Counted from the first letter of the stretch, positions 16,899 to 25,223 are shown. The stretch: DNA of 37,403 nt from Planctomycetota bacterium (GCA_026184295.1 JAHCJK010000039.1:1-37403); one strand, 5' to 3'. The notes: generated by a model not told the origin, from the sequence alone. Numbers and translations are program-made.

Positions 16899-18536
16899 AT
16901 GCCAAAACATCCCAATATCCTGCTGATGATGGCCGACCAGTTCCGCGCCGATGCCATGGGCTGCGCGGGCAATCCGCACATCCAGACGCCGGGCCTGGAC
17001 CGCATGGCCGCCGAAGGCACGCGCTTCGCCCACGGCTACACGCCGGTGCCCGTCTGCATCGCCGCGCGCCATGCGACGCTGATGGGCCAGCGCTGCGCGC
17101 AGACCGGGCGCTACGCCAACAACATCCCCAACCCCGAGCCGCTGCTCTACACGCTGCCGCAGCTTCTCGGCCATCGCGGGTACCACACCCGCGCGATCGG
17201 CAAGATGCACTGGAAGCCGATGCGCAACCACCACGGCTTCCACCGGATGGAATTGCAGGAGGAAACCCCCGCCTTCCGCGAGGACGACGACTACCTGCGC
17301 TACCTCAACGAACACGGCTGGGGGCACCTGCGCCAGGCGCACGGCGTCCGCAACATCCTCTACCACATGCCGCAGGTCTCCCCGTTGCCGGAAGAACACC
17401 ACGCCAGCACCTGGGTCGCCGACCGCACCGTGGAGTTCCTGCGCCGCCACCGCCGCGTCCAGCCGGAACGCCCGTTCTTCTGCTGGACCTCGTGGATTCA
17501 TCCGCATCCGCCGTTCAACCCGCCGGAGAGCTTCGCGAACCTGTACGATCCCGGCTCGCTGCCGCTCCCGGTGAACTACGACCGGCCGATCGAGTCGCTC
17601 CCGCCGGCCTGCCGAGGGCAGGCGCGCTACGACGGCTGCTGGAACGCGCCGCCCGAACGCCGCCGCAAGATCAAGGCCGCGTATTACGCCTGCGCGAGCC
17701 TCGTCGATAAAGGCGTCGGGCGCATCCTGCATACGCTCGACGAACTGGGCATGTCCGGCGAGACGCTGGTGCTCTTCGTCGCCGACCACGGCGAGATGCT
17801 CGGCGACCACAACATGGTCCAGAAGAGCAACCCGTACCAGGGGGCCTCGAACATCCCCTTCCTGATGCGCATGCCCGGACGCGTCGAAGCCGGCCGGGTT
17901 AGCGGCGAGTTCGTCACGCTGCTCGACATCATGCCCACCGCGCTGGAACTGGCCGAAGCGCCGTACCCCGGCCCGTGCCCGCTGGCGGGCAGTTCGCTGC
18001 TCGGCAGGCCCGGCGGCGGCCTGGCCGAACCGCGGGAGGAAGTGGTCGTCGAACATGGACTCCCGCCGCACCGCTGGCTGGCGTTGCGGCGCGGGACGTG
18101 GAAGTACCACTATTTCCTGCAGGACGGCTGGGAGGAACTCTACGACCTCGCCGCCGACCCGCACGAATGCGTCAACCTGCTGCGCGGCCCCCATGCGCTC
18201 GAACACCGCGCCCGCGCCGACGACTGCAAGCGCGCGCTGGCCGCCTGGGAGAAGGCGAACGGCTTTGCCGAAAGCCTGGAGGCCGGCGGGGCGCTGCGCA
18301 ACTTCGGCGAGCCCGCGAAGGTGCCCGAGCCGATCATCAACAAGCAGCTCCCGCCGTGGAACGAGACGCTGTCGCCCGAAGAGGCCGCCCAGATGGAAAG
18401 CTGGGGCGACTCGATGCTGACCCCGCTGCGCCACGAGACCACCGTGCGCGTGCAGGATTTGGACCTGAAGAAGTTCAAGGCCATGGGCGGCAGCTTTGAA
18501 GGCCGGCCGGAACAGAAACTGCTCGACGAACTGTAA
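16899..18536 (+). CDS. Sulfatase (Cys-type, alkaline-phosphatase superfamily)
   Basis: A 545-residue arylsulfatase-family hydrolase. The formylglycine motif is C53-I-A-A-R57...L-M-G (CxAxR variant), so the Cys would be converted to formylglycine by a maturase not in this window. Metal-binding D13-Q14 near the N-terminus (NILLMMADQFRAD) and D-H (FVADHGEMLGDH) are present. There is no signal peptide, unlike most PVC sulfatases, so a cytoplasmic or phosphonate-monoester-hydrolase-like/choline-sulfatase-like role is possible. Substrate unknown. The start at 16899 is forced by the NILLM strand; the ribosome site lies in a hairpin. A ~450 bp gene-free region follows. Confidence 0.92.
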   Translation: MPKHPNILLMMADQFRADAMGCAGNPHIQTPGLDRMAAEGTRFAHGYTPVPVCIAARHATLMGQRCAQTGRYANNIPNPEPLLYTLPQLLGHRGYHTRAIGKMHWKPMRNHHGFHRMELQEETPAFREDDDYLRYLNEHGWGHLRQAHGVRNILYHMPQVSPLPEEHHASTWVADRTVEFLRRHRRVQPERPFFCWTSWIHPHPPFNPPESFANLYDPGSLPLPVNYDRPIESLPPACRGQARYDGCWNAPPERRRKIKAAYYACASLVDKGVGRILHTLDELGMSGETLVLFVADHGEMLGDHNMVQKSNPYQGASNIPFLMRMPGRVEAGRVSGEFVTLLDIMPTALELAEAPYPGPCPLAGSSLLGRPGGGLAEPREEVVVEHGLPPHRWLALRRGTWKYHYFLQDGWEELYDLAADPHECVNLLRGPHALEHRARADDCKRALAAWEKANGFAESLEAGGALRNFGEPAKVPEPIINKQLPPWNETLSPEEAAQMESWGDSMLTPLRHETTVRVQDLDLKKFKAMGGSFEGRPEQKLLDEL

Positions 18537-18987
18537 ACCGCCGTGCTGCCTTTTGGCGATCCCTTTTGCGCGGCCTGTCTGCCTCGCTTGCCTGCCTGCC
18601 TTGCCATCTTGCTCCGACCCGTGCGTCGCCATGAGGCATGAGGGCCATGATGGCGTGAGCCAGCGGCTCTGGTGTTTTCGAGAAGCATGGAGCCGGGGGG
18701 TGCTTGTAGGTTCGATCCGTTCAGGGGGGTGCCATGGGTCGAAGCCGTTTTCGACCCGTGCCGCGCGGAAGAGCCGTCGATGGTTCGCTTGAAGCCTGCC
18801 GCACGCCCGGAACCGAAGAGAAGCGGTGGGTTCCTACGAGGTTGGCGCGCGGCCGGGCACGGGTCGCGAACGCCCGCGACCCATGGCAAGCGGCTTCAAG
18901 CAACTACGAACGCCGAACCACGAACGAACCGCGAACCAAGAACCAAGAACTACGAACTACAAACCCAGAACCCCAAACCCCCGCCGC
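18537..18987. repeat. Gene-free region with palindromic and heptamer repeats
   Basis: No gene is supported in these 451 bp. It holds GGTGCTTGTAGGTTC at 18699-18713, nearly identical to the left arm of the inverted repeat at 36839. It also has an 11-bp inverted pair TGCCATGGGTC (18730-18740) / GACCCATGGCA (18888-18898), and two 8-bp hairpins (GGGTCGAA/TTCGACCC from 18737; GGGTCGCG/CGCGACCC near 18862-18890). From 18901 to 18981 comes a period-7 tandem array (consensus GAACYAM), ending 6 bp before the aminotransferase stop. It looks like a decayed copy of the element near 36.8 kb. Confidence 0.7.
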
Positions 18988-20163
18988 TCAGCCATTGAGC
19001 ACGGCCGCCGCGGCTTCGACGCCGGCGCCGGGCTTCACGCCGGACGCGCCTTGCGCCTTCAGGATGCCGCCCAGGGCCGAGAGGAAGACCAGGACGTGGT
19101 TGGGCTTCGCGCCTTCGCCCATCAGGCCCACGCGCCAGCCTTTACCTTTTAAGTCGCCCAGGCCGCCGCCGATCTCCAGGCTGTGCTGCTCCAGCAGCGT
19201 CTTGCGCACCTTCACGTCGTCCGCGCCGGCGGGGATCAGCACCGTGGTCAGCGTCGGCAGGCGGTCGGCGGGGTTCTTCACGAAAAGTTCCAGGCCCATC
19301 GCTTCCAGGCCGGCGTGCAGCGCCTTGGCGGCCTTGGCGTGGCGGGCGACGCGCGCGTCCAGGCCTTCCTCGCGGATCAGCTTCAGGCCTTCCAGCAGCG
19401 CGTAGGTCATGTTCACCGGGCCGGTGTGGTGGTAGACGCGTTCCTCGTTCCAGTACTTCCGGATCAGGGTCAGGTCCATGTACCAGCTCGCGACCTTGGT
19501 CTTGCGCTTGGCGAGCTTCTCTTCCGCGCGCTTGCCGAAGGTCACCGGCGAGATGCCCGGCGGAACGCTGAGGCACTTCTGCGAGCCCGTGTAGACCGCG
19601 TCGATGTCCCATGCGTCGGCCTTGAAAACCGTGCCGCCCAGGCTGGCGACGGTATCGACGAGCAGCAGCGCGCCGTGGTCGTGGCAGATCCGGGCGATCT
19701 CGGGCAGCCCCGTCTGCATCACGCCGGTGCTGGTCTCGCCGTGGACGAGCGCCACCAGTTTCGCGGGCTGCTTTTTCAACGCCTCGGCGATCTGCGCCGG
19801 CTGGGCCGGCTGGCCCCAGGGAATCGTGAGCTTGGTCACCTTCGCGCCGTAGCGTTCGGCGATCTCGGGCATGCGCCCGCTGAAGACGCCGCCGACGCAT
19901 ACGAGCACTTCGTCGCCGGGTTCGACCAGGTTGACGAGGCAGGTCTCCATCGCGCCCATGCCGGTGACGGGCAGCGCGAGCGTCAGCGCGTTTTTGGTCT
20001 GGAAGACTTCCCGCAGCAGGACCTGGGTCTCGTCCATGAGCTTGAAGTAGACGGGGTCCATGTGGCCCAGCGTGGGCGAGGTCAGCGCCTGGTAGACGCG
20101 CGCGTGCACGTTGCTCGGCCCGGGCCCCATCAGGATGCGCGCGGGAATCGTCGTCTCGGACAT
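18988..20163 (-). CDS. Class-V aminotransferase, alanine-glyoxylate/serine-pyruvate type
   Basis: A 391-residue PLP enzyme. Residues 1-16 (ARILMGPGPSNV) and LGHMDPVYFKLMDE are the typical start of the alanine-glyoxylate aminotransferase branch; HGETSTGVMQ at 141-150, D170 (LLLVDTVAS) and the Schiff-base lysine K196 (GSQKCLSVPPG) follow. It moves the amino group of Ser or Ala to glyoxylate or pyruvate; the exact pair is not determinable. Some members act as 2-aminoethylphosphonate aminotransferases, but this has the AGT-type motifs. The start at 20163 has GGAG upstream; a longer in-frame extension to 20292 has no support. It ends at a heptamer repeat array. Confidence 0.93.
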   Translation of the reverse strand: MSETTIPARILMGPGPSNVHARVYQALTSPTLGHMDPVYFKLMDETQVLLREVFQTKNALTLALPVTGMGAMETCLVNLVEPGDEVLVCVGGVFSGRMPEIAERYGAKVTKLTIPWGQPAQPAQIAEALKKQPAKLVALVHGETSTGVMQTGLPEIARICHDHGALLLVDTVASLGGTVFKADAWDIDAVYTGSQKCLSVPPGISPVTFGKRAEEKLAKRKTKVASWYMDLTLIRKYWNEERVYHHTGPVNMTYALLEGLKLIREEGLDARVARHAKAAKALHAGLEAMGLELFVKNPADRLPTLTTVLIPAGADDVKVRKTLLEQHSLEIGGGLGDLKGKGWRVGLMGEGAKPNHVLVFLSALGGILKAQGASGVKPGAGVEAAAAVLNG

Positions 20164-20280
20164 GCGAATCTCCAGGAAGCGTGGTTGGCGAAGTGCCTTC
20201 ACCTTACGAGGGAAGCGGGCGCAGACAAGTGCGGGTGACGAACGGCGGGGTTCGCGCCAAGACGCTAAGAACGTCCAACG

Positions 20281-20340
20281 GCAAAGAACCAAAGACCAGA
20301 GAACGAGAAAACCAGCGAACCAGCGAACTAGAAAACCTCC
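20281..20340. repeat. Degenerate short tandem repeat array
   Basis: Purine-rich units such as AGAACCA, AGCGAACC and AGCGAACT repeat with a period of 7-8 nt, upstream of the aminotransferase and ending about 10 bp before the EamA stop. It is related in composition to the arrays at 18901 and 37376 but less regular. Confidence 0.55.
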
Positions 20341-20350
20341 ATGAAAATCG

Positions 20351-21214
20351 TCAATCGCGCTGCGCTCCGATCCGCCCCACGGCCGACGCCAACAAGATGA
20401 GACCCAGGCCCGTCCACGACCAGACGGTGATCGCTTCGCCCGTCACGAGGCTCAGCGCGATCAGCGCCAGCGGCGGCGTGAGGAAGGTCAGGAGGCCGAT
20501 GCGCTGCATGTCCCCGCCGCGGACGCCCTTGTCCCAGAGCGCGAAGGCCAGGCCGCACGGAAAGAGCCCGATAAAGAGCGCGGCGAGGAAGCCTTTCGAG
20601 GACGGCCAGGCGTGCGGGCCGAGCGCTCCCCACAGGAGCCAGCCGGCCAGCGCGGTGGCGCCCGTCGCGGCGAGCAGGTCGCCCGGGCCGCCGCCGTGCT
20701 TGCGCACGCTCACGCTGTAGCTGGACCAGCTTACCGCGCAGACGAGCCCCAGTGCGTAGGCGGCGGACGCTTCGCGCGCGACCGTCATCGGCTTGCCCTG
20801 CCAGACAACGGCCACCGTCCCCGCCAGCCCCAGCAGCGCGGCGGCCGCGATGGCCCAGCGGAACGGCTGCTTCAGCATCGGCCAGGCGAAGAGCACGATG
20901 CCGAGCGGCCAGAGGTCCACGATCAGGACGGTCTCGACGCGCGCCTGCCAGCGGGTGGCCCAGTCGATCGCGTAGAAGTACGCGAGGTGAAAGCCCAGGA
21001 AGCCCCACAGCGCCCAGGCGAACGTGCGCCGCGAGAGCGGGTGCGGCAGTCCGCGCGAGCCGCTCCATCGTTGCAGCAGCCACAGCAGCGCCGTCGTGAC
21101 GGTAAAGGTGAGCGCCAGCGCCTGCGCCGGGGTCAGTTCGTCCACGCCGATCGCGGCGGCGGCCGGGAAGGACGCCCAGCAGAGCACCGCGCCTAGGACA
21201 TACAGGTATGCCAT
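20351..21214 (-). CDS. EamA/DMT-superfamily transporter
   Basis: A 287-residue inner-membrane protein with ten predicted membrane helices in two EamA repeats (about 4-135 and 150-280). Such proteins export metabolites, amino acids or nucleotide sugars. Repeat ends are recognisable by the QPFRWAIAAAALLGLAGTV and GEAITVWSWTGLGLILLAS motifs. Length is standard. The ATG at 21214 has only a short GAGG as ribosome site. A TATAAC -10-like box on the minus strand lies at 21256-21261, 42 bp upstream. It is divergent from acylphosphatase. Substrate unknown. Confidence 0.9.
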   Translation of the reverse strand: MAYLYVLGAVLCWASFPAAAAIGVDELTPAQALALTFTVTTALLWLLQRWSGSRGLPHPLSRRTFAWALWGFLGFHLAYFYAIDWATRWQARVETVLIVDLWPLGIVLFAWPMLKQPFRWAIAAAALLGLAGTVAVVWQGKPMTVAREASAAYALGLVCAVSWSSYSVSVRKHGGGPGDLLAATGATALAGWLLWGALGPHAWPSSKGFLAALFIGLFPCGLAFALWDKGVRGGDMQRIGLLTFLTPPLALIALSLVTGEAITVWSWTGLGLILLASAVGRIGAQRD

Positions 21215-21253
21215 GCGGCCTCGAGGTGGGTCGGCTTGCGAGCGGCGGAGCCC

Positions 21254-21265
21254 GGGTTATACCGG
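21254..21265 (-). promoter_or_regulatory. Candidate -10 element CCGGTATAACCC for the EamA gene
   Basis: The 12-mer reads CCGGTATAACCC on the minus strand and includes TATAAC. The identical 12-mer occurs at 30932-30943 in front of the second AraC regulator. Its position suits transcription of the EamA transporter with a ~35-nt leader. No -35 was recognised. Confidence 0.45.
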
Positions 21266-21292
21266 CGCGAAGCAACCACGGCGAGGAGAACG

Positions 21293-21571
21293 ATGAGCGA
21301 GAACGCGCGCATACACGTGTACTTGAGCGGCCGCGTGCAGGGCGTGGGCATGCGCGCGACCGTGACCGACCTGGCGCTCGCCCGCGGCATCGCCGGCTGG
21401 GTGCGGAACCTCTCCGACGGGCGCGTCGAGATTCTTGCGGAGGGCGCGAAGCCCACGCTCGAAGCCTGGCTCGCCGCGCTGGAGCGCCAGATGGGCCGCA
21501 ATATAGAGGAGATGCAGAAGGCCTACGAACCGGCGGACGGATCGTTGAAAGGCTTTCGAATAACGCACTAA
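21293..21571 (+). CDS. acyP: Acylphosphatase
   Basis: A 92-residue enzyme that hydrolyses acyl phosphates such as acetyl or carbamoyl phosphate in the cytoplasm. The phosphate-binding loop GRVQGVGMR carries the catalytic R21, and N39 (GWVRNLSDGRVEI) is the second catalytic residue; the C-terminal FRI strand completes the ferredoxin-like fold. The start at 21293 rather than the in-frame ATG at 21236 is supported by GAGGAGAA just upstream and by normal length. It is divergent from the EamA gene and followed by a low-GC island. Confidence 0.94.
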   Translation: MSENARIHVYLSGRVQGVGMRATVTDLALARGIAGWVRNLSDGRVEILAEGAKPTLEAWLAALERQMGRNIEEMQKAYEPADGSLKGFRITH

Positions 21572-21917
21572 ACGCATAATCCAGCACCCTAAGGCATATG
21601 CACATTAAGTCGTGACCGAAATCGATGCCCAAATCCTGATCGGGGTGCTCAAAAATGTACTAACGCACCAAGGGATGAGGCCATGTAATTTGTTTCAGCC
21701 GCATGGATTAGCAGATCGAATTTCGGAGAAATTGGGTCATTTCAAAGGCTTTATCGTTGACATTGGCTCACAAGTGCCTAGATTTTTCGGAGCTCCATAC
21801 AGTTGTGTACTTTTGGTACGTTGAATGCTGCTAACGTTAGCATTCAGTTACGGCTCGACCGACTAATTAGGGTGTCAAGGCATCGTGCTGCGATTTGCAG
21901 CGGAGGAGGGGGTCAGA
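21572..21917. other. Low-GC island with palindrome between acyP and the porin
   Basis: Base composition falls to about half G+C by eye, against about two thirds in neighbouring genes. It contains one 70-codon ORF and, at 21828-21841, the perfect 14-bp palindrome TGCTAACGTTAGCA, flanked by partly matching GAATGC/GCATTC. The palindrome sits about 80 bp before the porin start and could be an operator. The rest shows no recognised element. A strong GGAGGAGGGGG ribosome site for the porin is at 21902-21912. Confidence 0.6.
21612..21824 (+). CDS. Small hypothetical protein in low-GC island
   Basis: A 70-residue ORF beginning at GTG 21612. Its codon use and composition differ from neighbouring genes. 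The translation (for example ILIGVLKNVLTHQG, ISEKLGHFKGFIVDIGSQ) reads like a natural alpha-beta protein rather than a GC-shadow frame. No clear Shine-Dalgarno was found, and no family is recognised. It may be a remnant of a larger transferred gene or not expressed. Confidence 0.35.
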   Translation: MTEIDAQILIGVLKNVLTHQGMRPCNLFQPHGLADRISEKLGHFKGFIVDIGSQVPRFFGAPYSCVLLVR

Positions 21918-23402
21918 ATGACGGTTGATCGATTTGGGAAAGTGCTGTTGCTGAGCGCGGGCCTCGCGGTCGTGTGCAGCTCGGCGGTGCGTGCCGAATC
22001 CACCAGCGCGGAAGAGATGAAGCAGGTTCTCGCGCGCATGCGGGCCATGGAAGAGAAGATGGCTTCGCAGGAAAAGGAAATCGGCAACCTGAAGGGCAAG
22101 CTGAAGCAGGCGGAAGCCTACAGCGCGGCGAAGCCCGACATCCACATGCAGATCAACAAGGCGATCGCGAGCAAGACCGCGTCGGACAAGATTTTTCACG
22201 ACCCTGAAATCTTCGACCGCGCGATCAAGTTCGGCGGCTCGCTCGACATTCAGTACCAGTACAGCTTCAACACGCCGCACACCCACAACGGCACGAACCC
22301 GAACAGCCCCGATTTCCGCACCTTCGGCGGCGGTAATTTCAACAGCTTCCAGGTCAGCCAGGTGGATTTCTTCCTGGACGGCACGGCGCAGGAAAAGGGC
22401 CAGGCCGGTTTCCGCATCGACTGGAATCTGGGACGCGATCCGGTCAACGCCGGCTACACGTTCACCTCGCTGAACTCCGGCGCGGGCACCGTGAACACCG
22501 GGCTTGAGCAGGCGTACATCGACTACATCGCGGACATCGGCAACGGCGTCCACTTCCGCCTCGGCAAGTTCGTCACGCCCTTCGGCTTCGAAGTCATCGA
22601 AGGCGCCGACAACTGGAACGTGACCCGCGCTTTCAACTTCGAGCGCGCGATTCCGTTCACCCACACGGGCCTGAGCGTGGACTACAAGTGGTTCGACAAC
22701 TTCACCACGACCGGCTTCATCGTCAACGACCTCTTCCAGGGCGACCCCGGCCTGGACGCGAACTCCGGCAAGGCGTTCATGTTCCAGACGAACTGGGCTC
22801 CTTCGAAGTGGGTGACCTGGATCGTGAACGTCGGCGCGTCGCAGGACGACAACCGCTCGACGGACGTCGACAGCGGCTCGACCCGCTACAAGGGTGATTG
22901 GCTGTACTTGGTGAACTCGAACGTCACCTTCACCCCCTGGGAAAAGTTCGCCTTCGCGGTGGATGCGACCTACGGCAACCGCCAGAACGGCGAATCGCGC
23001 TACAACGTCAGCACCTTCAACAACACCGGCCGCGTGACTTATGATGACGGCGTCTTCTACGGCATCGCGGGTTACGTGAAGTACGACTTCCTGAAGAACT
23101 GGTACGTCGCGGGCCGCTACGAATACTTCTGGGACCTCGACGGTGCGACGGGTGGTCCGACGGGCGATCCGGCCACCGACAACATCAACCCCAGCGCCAA
23201 GATGTGGTCGGCGACGGCTACGGTGGATTGGGCGCTCAGCAACCCGCTGCACGTCCGCTTCGAGTTCCGCCACGACGAAGTCGAGAAGGTCGGCGGGCAC
23301 ATCGCGCCGGGTTACCGCACGAGCAGCGGCGCCGGTCCGAACGGCACGCCGTTCCGCAACACGAACGATACCTTCACCATGAGCTGGGTGCTGAAGTTCT
23401 AA
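21918..23402 (+). CDS. Outer-membrane beta-barrel porin (BBP2/DcaP-like)
   Basis: A 494-residue outer-membrane protein. Signal peptide at residues 1-26 (VLLLSAGLAVVCSSAVRA); then a coiled-coil segment (about 30-65, EEMKQVLARMRAMEEKMASQ) of the kind that anchors or trimerises porins; then an amphipathic-strand barrel with many alternating aromatic strands and the terminal Phe (SWVLKF) recognised by the BAM machinery. The pattern QVDFFLDGTAQ...LEQAYIDY...RLGKFVTPFGFE is typical of porin families in PVC bacteria. It probably passes small solutes or sugars. The start at 21918 has GGAGGAGGGGG 5 nt upstream; an ATG at 21885 is not preferred. A strong terminator follows. Confidence 0.9.
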   Translation: MTVDRFGKVLLLSAGLAVVCSSAVRAESTSAEEMKQVLARMRAMEEKMASQEKEIGNLKGKLKQAEAYSAAKPDIHMQINKAIASKTASDKIFHDPEIFDRAIKFGGSLDIQYQYSFNTPHTHNGTNPNSPDFRTFGGGNFNSFQVSQVDFFLDGTAQEKGQAGFRIDWNLGRDPVNAGYTFTSLNSGAGTVNTGLEQAYIDYIADIGNGVHFRLGKFVTPFGFEVIEGADNWNVTRAFNFERAIPFTHTGLSVDYKWFDNFTTTGFIVNDLFQGDPGLDANSGKAFMFQTNWAPSKWVTWIVNVGASQDDNRSTDVDSGSTRYKGDWLYLVNSNVTFTPWEKFAFAVDATYGNRQNGESRYNVSTFNNTGRVTYDDGVFYGIAGYVKYDFLKNWYVAGRYEYFWDLDGATGGPTGDPATDNINPSAKMWSATATVDWALSNPLHVRFEFRHDEVEKVGGHIAPGYRTSSGAGPNGTPFRNTNDTFTMSWVLKF

Positions 23403-23424
23403 GCAACAGCTGAACCGGATGCGC

Positions 23425-23455
23425 AAAAGGGCGAGCCGCAAGGCTCGCCCTTTTT
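23425..23455 (+). terminator. Rho-independent terminator after porin
   Basis: A 13-bp perfect stem (AAAAGGGCGAGCC / GGCTCGCCCTTTT) with GCAA tetraloop is followed by T residues, 22 bp past the porin stop. Confidence 0.95.
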
Positions 23456-23498
23456 GTTTCTGGATGGTTGTACCCGGGGAGCAGGAATCGGAGAAGGC

Positions 23499-23527
23499 GC
23501 CGCGCGTGAGCGCGGCTTCTTTGTTTG
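23499..23527 (+). terminator. Second terminator-like hairpin
   Basis: A 7-bp stem (GCCGCGC / GCGCGGC) with GTGA loop is followed by TTCTTTGTTTG. It may back up the porin terminator, since it abuts the stop codon of the convergent isomerase-like gene. Confidence 0.6.
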
Positions 23528-23530
23528 CGG

Positions 23531-24301
23531 CTACAGCGCGCCGATGCGGCGGAGGTACTGCGCGGTGTTGGCCATGCGTTCGAGCACCTGGGCCTGCGTC
23601 AGGTCTTCGCCTTCGCAGCCTTCGATCTCGAGCGTGAACGGCCCGTAGAAGCCGATCTCGTGGCAGATGCGGAAGATTTCGGGGAAGTTCACGATCCCGC
23701 GCCCTTCGCCCAGGCCGGGGAAGTACCAGGTCTTGTACCCGCCGTCGGTCTCCTTTAAGTGCACGGCGCCCAGCCAGGGCAGGAACTTCTTGAGTTCCGC
23801 GATCCCGTCGATGCCCTGGTTGTAGTAGTACAGGTTCGCGCTGTCGTAGTTCAGCTTCACGTACGGATGGTTGACGCCCTTCATCGTCGCGACGCCCACG
23901 TCCCCGTTGGTGACCAGGTCCGGATGGGTCTCCAGCGCGATGGTGGCCGCGTGCGCGCGCGCGATCTCCCCGAAGCCGCGCACGATCGCGCCGGCCTCGG
24001 GCAGCGGCAGCCCGCCGGTCTTGACGCTCAGGAAGATGATCCGCGAACCGAAGGCCCGGGCGCAGCGCGCGGTGTGTTCGAAGGAAGCGACGGATTCGGG
24101 CTTGGAGAGGTCGATGCCGTGGCCGACGCTGGTGGCGGCGAGGCCGTGCTTTTCAAGGTCCGCGCGCAGGGCGGGCCATTCGGACTCCGCGGGCGAACCG
24201 AGTTCCACGTGGCGGATGCCGATCTCGGCCAGGTGGCGGAAGGCCTCGGACTTGAACTTGCCGTAACAGCCAGGACGGGCGGCGATCACGTTCGGGCGCA
24301 T
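23531..24301 (-). CDS. Sugar phosphate isomerase/epimerase (xylose-isomerase-like TIM barrel)
   Basis: A 256-residue AP-endonuclease-2/xylose-isomerase-like TIM barrel. Metal-ligand positions are recognisable: E in IALETHPDLV, D in LNYDSANL, H-E in GAVHLKETDG, and the last E in FTLEIEG. Such cytoplasmic enzymes isomerise or epimerise sugars, inositols or related compounds; the substrate is unknown. PVC genomes encode many of them for diverse sugar catabolism. No signal peptide is present. It lies 25 bp downstream of the lipoprotein gene on the same strand. Confidence 0.9.
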   Translation of the reverse strand: MRPNVIAARPGCYGKFKSEAFRHLAEIGIRHVELGSPAESEWPALRADLEKHGLAATSVGHGIDLSKPESVASFEHTARCARAFGSRIIFLSVKTGGLPLPEAGAIVRGFGEIARAHAATIALETHPDLVTNGDVGVATMKGVNHPYVKLNYDSANLYYYNQGIDGIAELKKFLPWLGAVHLKETDGGYKTWYFPGLGEGRGIVNFPEIFRICHEIGFYGPFTLEIEGCEGEDLTQAQVLERMANTAQYLRRIGAL

Positions 24302-24326
24302 CGGATTCTCCCGGGTGGAACGGCCT

Positions 24327-25223
24327 TTACGGTTTCGGTTCTTCCGCGGGCTGAGGCGCGGGAACCGCGGGGCCGGGCGCGGGATCCTTGGCCTTCTTTT
24401 CCTTGTCCTTTTCCTTGGGCTCTTCTTCGCGGGAGCGCATCAGGGGGATCAGCGCGGCGAGGTTGCGGTCCAGGCCCTTGCCGTAGTTCAGCACCGAGGC
24501 GACCGCGTTCTCGACGAACTCCTGCCGCGACTTGAACTGCTCCGGGCGCAGCCGGATCTGCACGTACGCCCCGGTGATGCGGCGGTCGAAGCCGTGCACG
24601 TTCAGCACGCCGTCGATCGCCTCGATCACGCTCACGTTGTCCTTTTCATAATTCAGGATCGGGTTCAGCGTGCGGTAGGGCGCCAGGCGCAGCCCGCCCT
24701 GTTCGGCCAGGCGCTGAAGGGCCTGCTCGAGCGTCACGTTTTCGAAGATGATCTGCGGGCGGCGGGCGTAGAGCTTGGTCAGGCCGAGTTCGATCAGCAG
24801 GTCGGGGACGCCGTTGCGCTGGGCCTTGCTGCCGCCGAGCTGGATCGAGAGGATGCTCCAGAGGGCGTCGTTCCTGCGCTGGCCTTCCACGCCGGACTGG
24901 ACGTCCTTGATCAGCGCCTGTCCGGCCTGGTACGCCGGGCCGCGGCGCTGGTCGATCGCGTCCTTCAAGCCCGCGGCGTCGCCGGGCAGCATCTCCAGTT
25001 CGACGCTGAGTTCCTTGAACCAGTCGGCGGCGGGTTCTTCGCCTTCGGCGGGCGGCTGGGCCGGCGCGTTGGCTTTGAGGTGCCAGGGGAGTTCGTTGAC
25101 GCGCGAGACGGGCTCGATGACCTCGTTCGGCGCGGTCATCTTCGCCTTGCCGCAGCCGGCGGCGAGCGCCAGCAGCAGCGGCGCGAGGAGCCCGAACCGG
25201 CGGAAGCGCGAGGAAGGTTCCAC
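24327..25223 (-). CDS. Lipoprotein with STN/secretin-N-like domain
   Basis: A 298-residue exported protein. Starting at GTG 25223, which has CAGGAG 8 nt upstream, the first ~20 residues are MEPSSRFRRFGLL and LALAAGC, a lipobox with Cys as the first mature residue. An in-frame ATG at 25256 would give an untypical leader. Residues about 165-230 (FENVTLEQALQRLAEQGGL, then NVSVIEAIDGVLNVHGF) resemble the short STN domain of secretins and TonB receptors. The C-terminal ~40 residues are a low-complexity K/E/P tail. It is likely anchored in the outer or inner membrane facing the periplasm. Function unknown. Confidence 0.8.
   Translation of the reverse strand: MEPSSRFRRFGLLAPLLLALAAGCGKAKMTAPNEVIEPVSRVNELPWHLKANAPAQPPAEGEEPAADWFKELSVELEMLPGDAAGLKDAIDQRRGPAYQAGQALIKDVQSGVEGQRRNDALWSILSIQLGGSKAQRNGVPDLLIELGLTKLYARRPQIIFENVTLEQALQRLAEQGGLRLAPYRTLNPILNYEKDNVSVIEAIDGVLNVHGFDRRITGAYVQIRLRPEQFKSRQEFVENAVASVLNYGKGLDRNLAALIPLMRSREEEPKEKDKEKKAKDPAPGPAVPAPQPAEEPKP

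Noticed and set aside
21828..21880. Possible integron attC site (GCTAAC ... GTTAGC, ATTAGGG)
   Set aside because: The core-like sequences are adjacent rather than at the ends of a folded site, the right core lacks the G of GTTRRRY, and no integrase is present. The palindrome fits an operator better.
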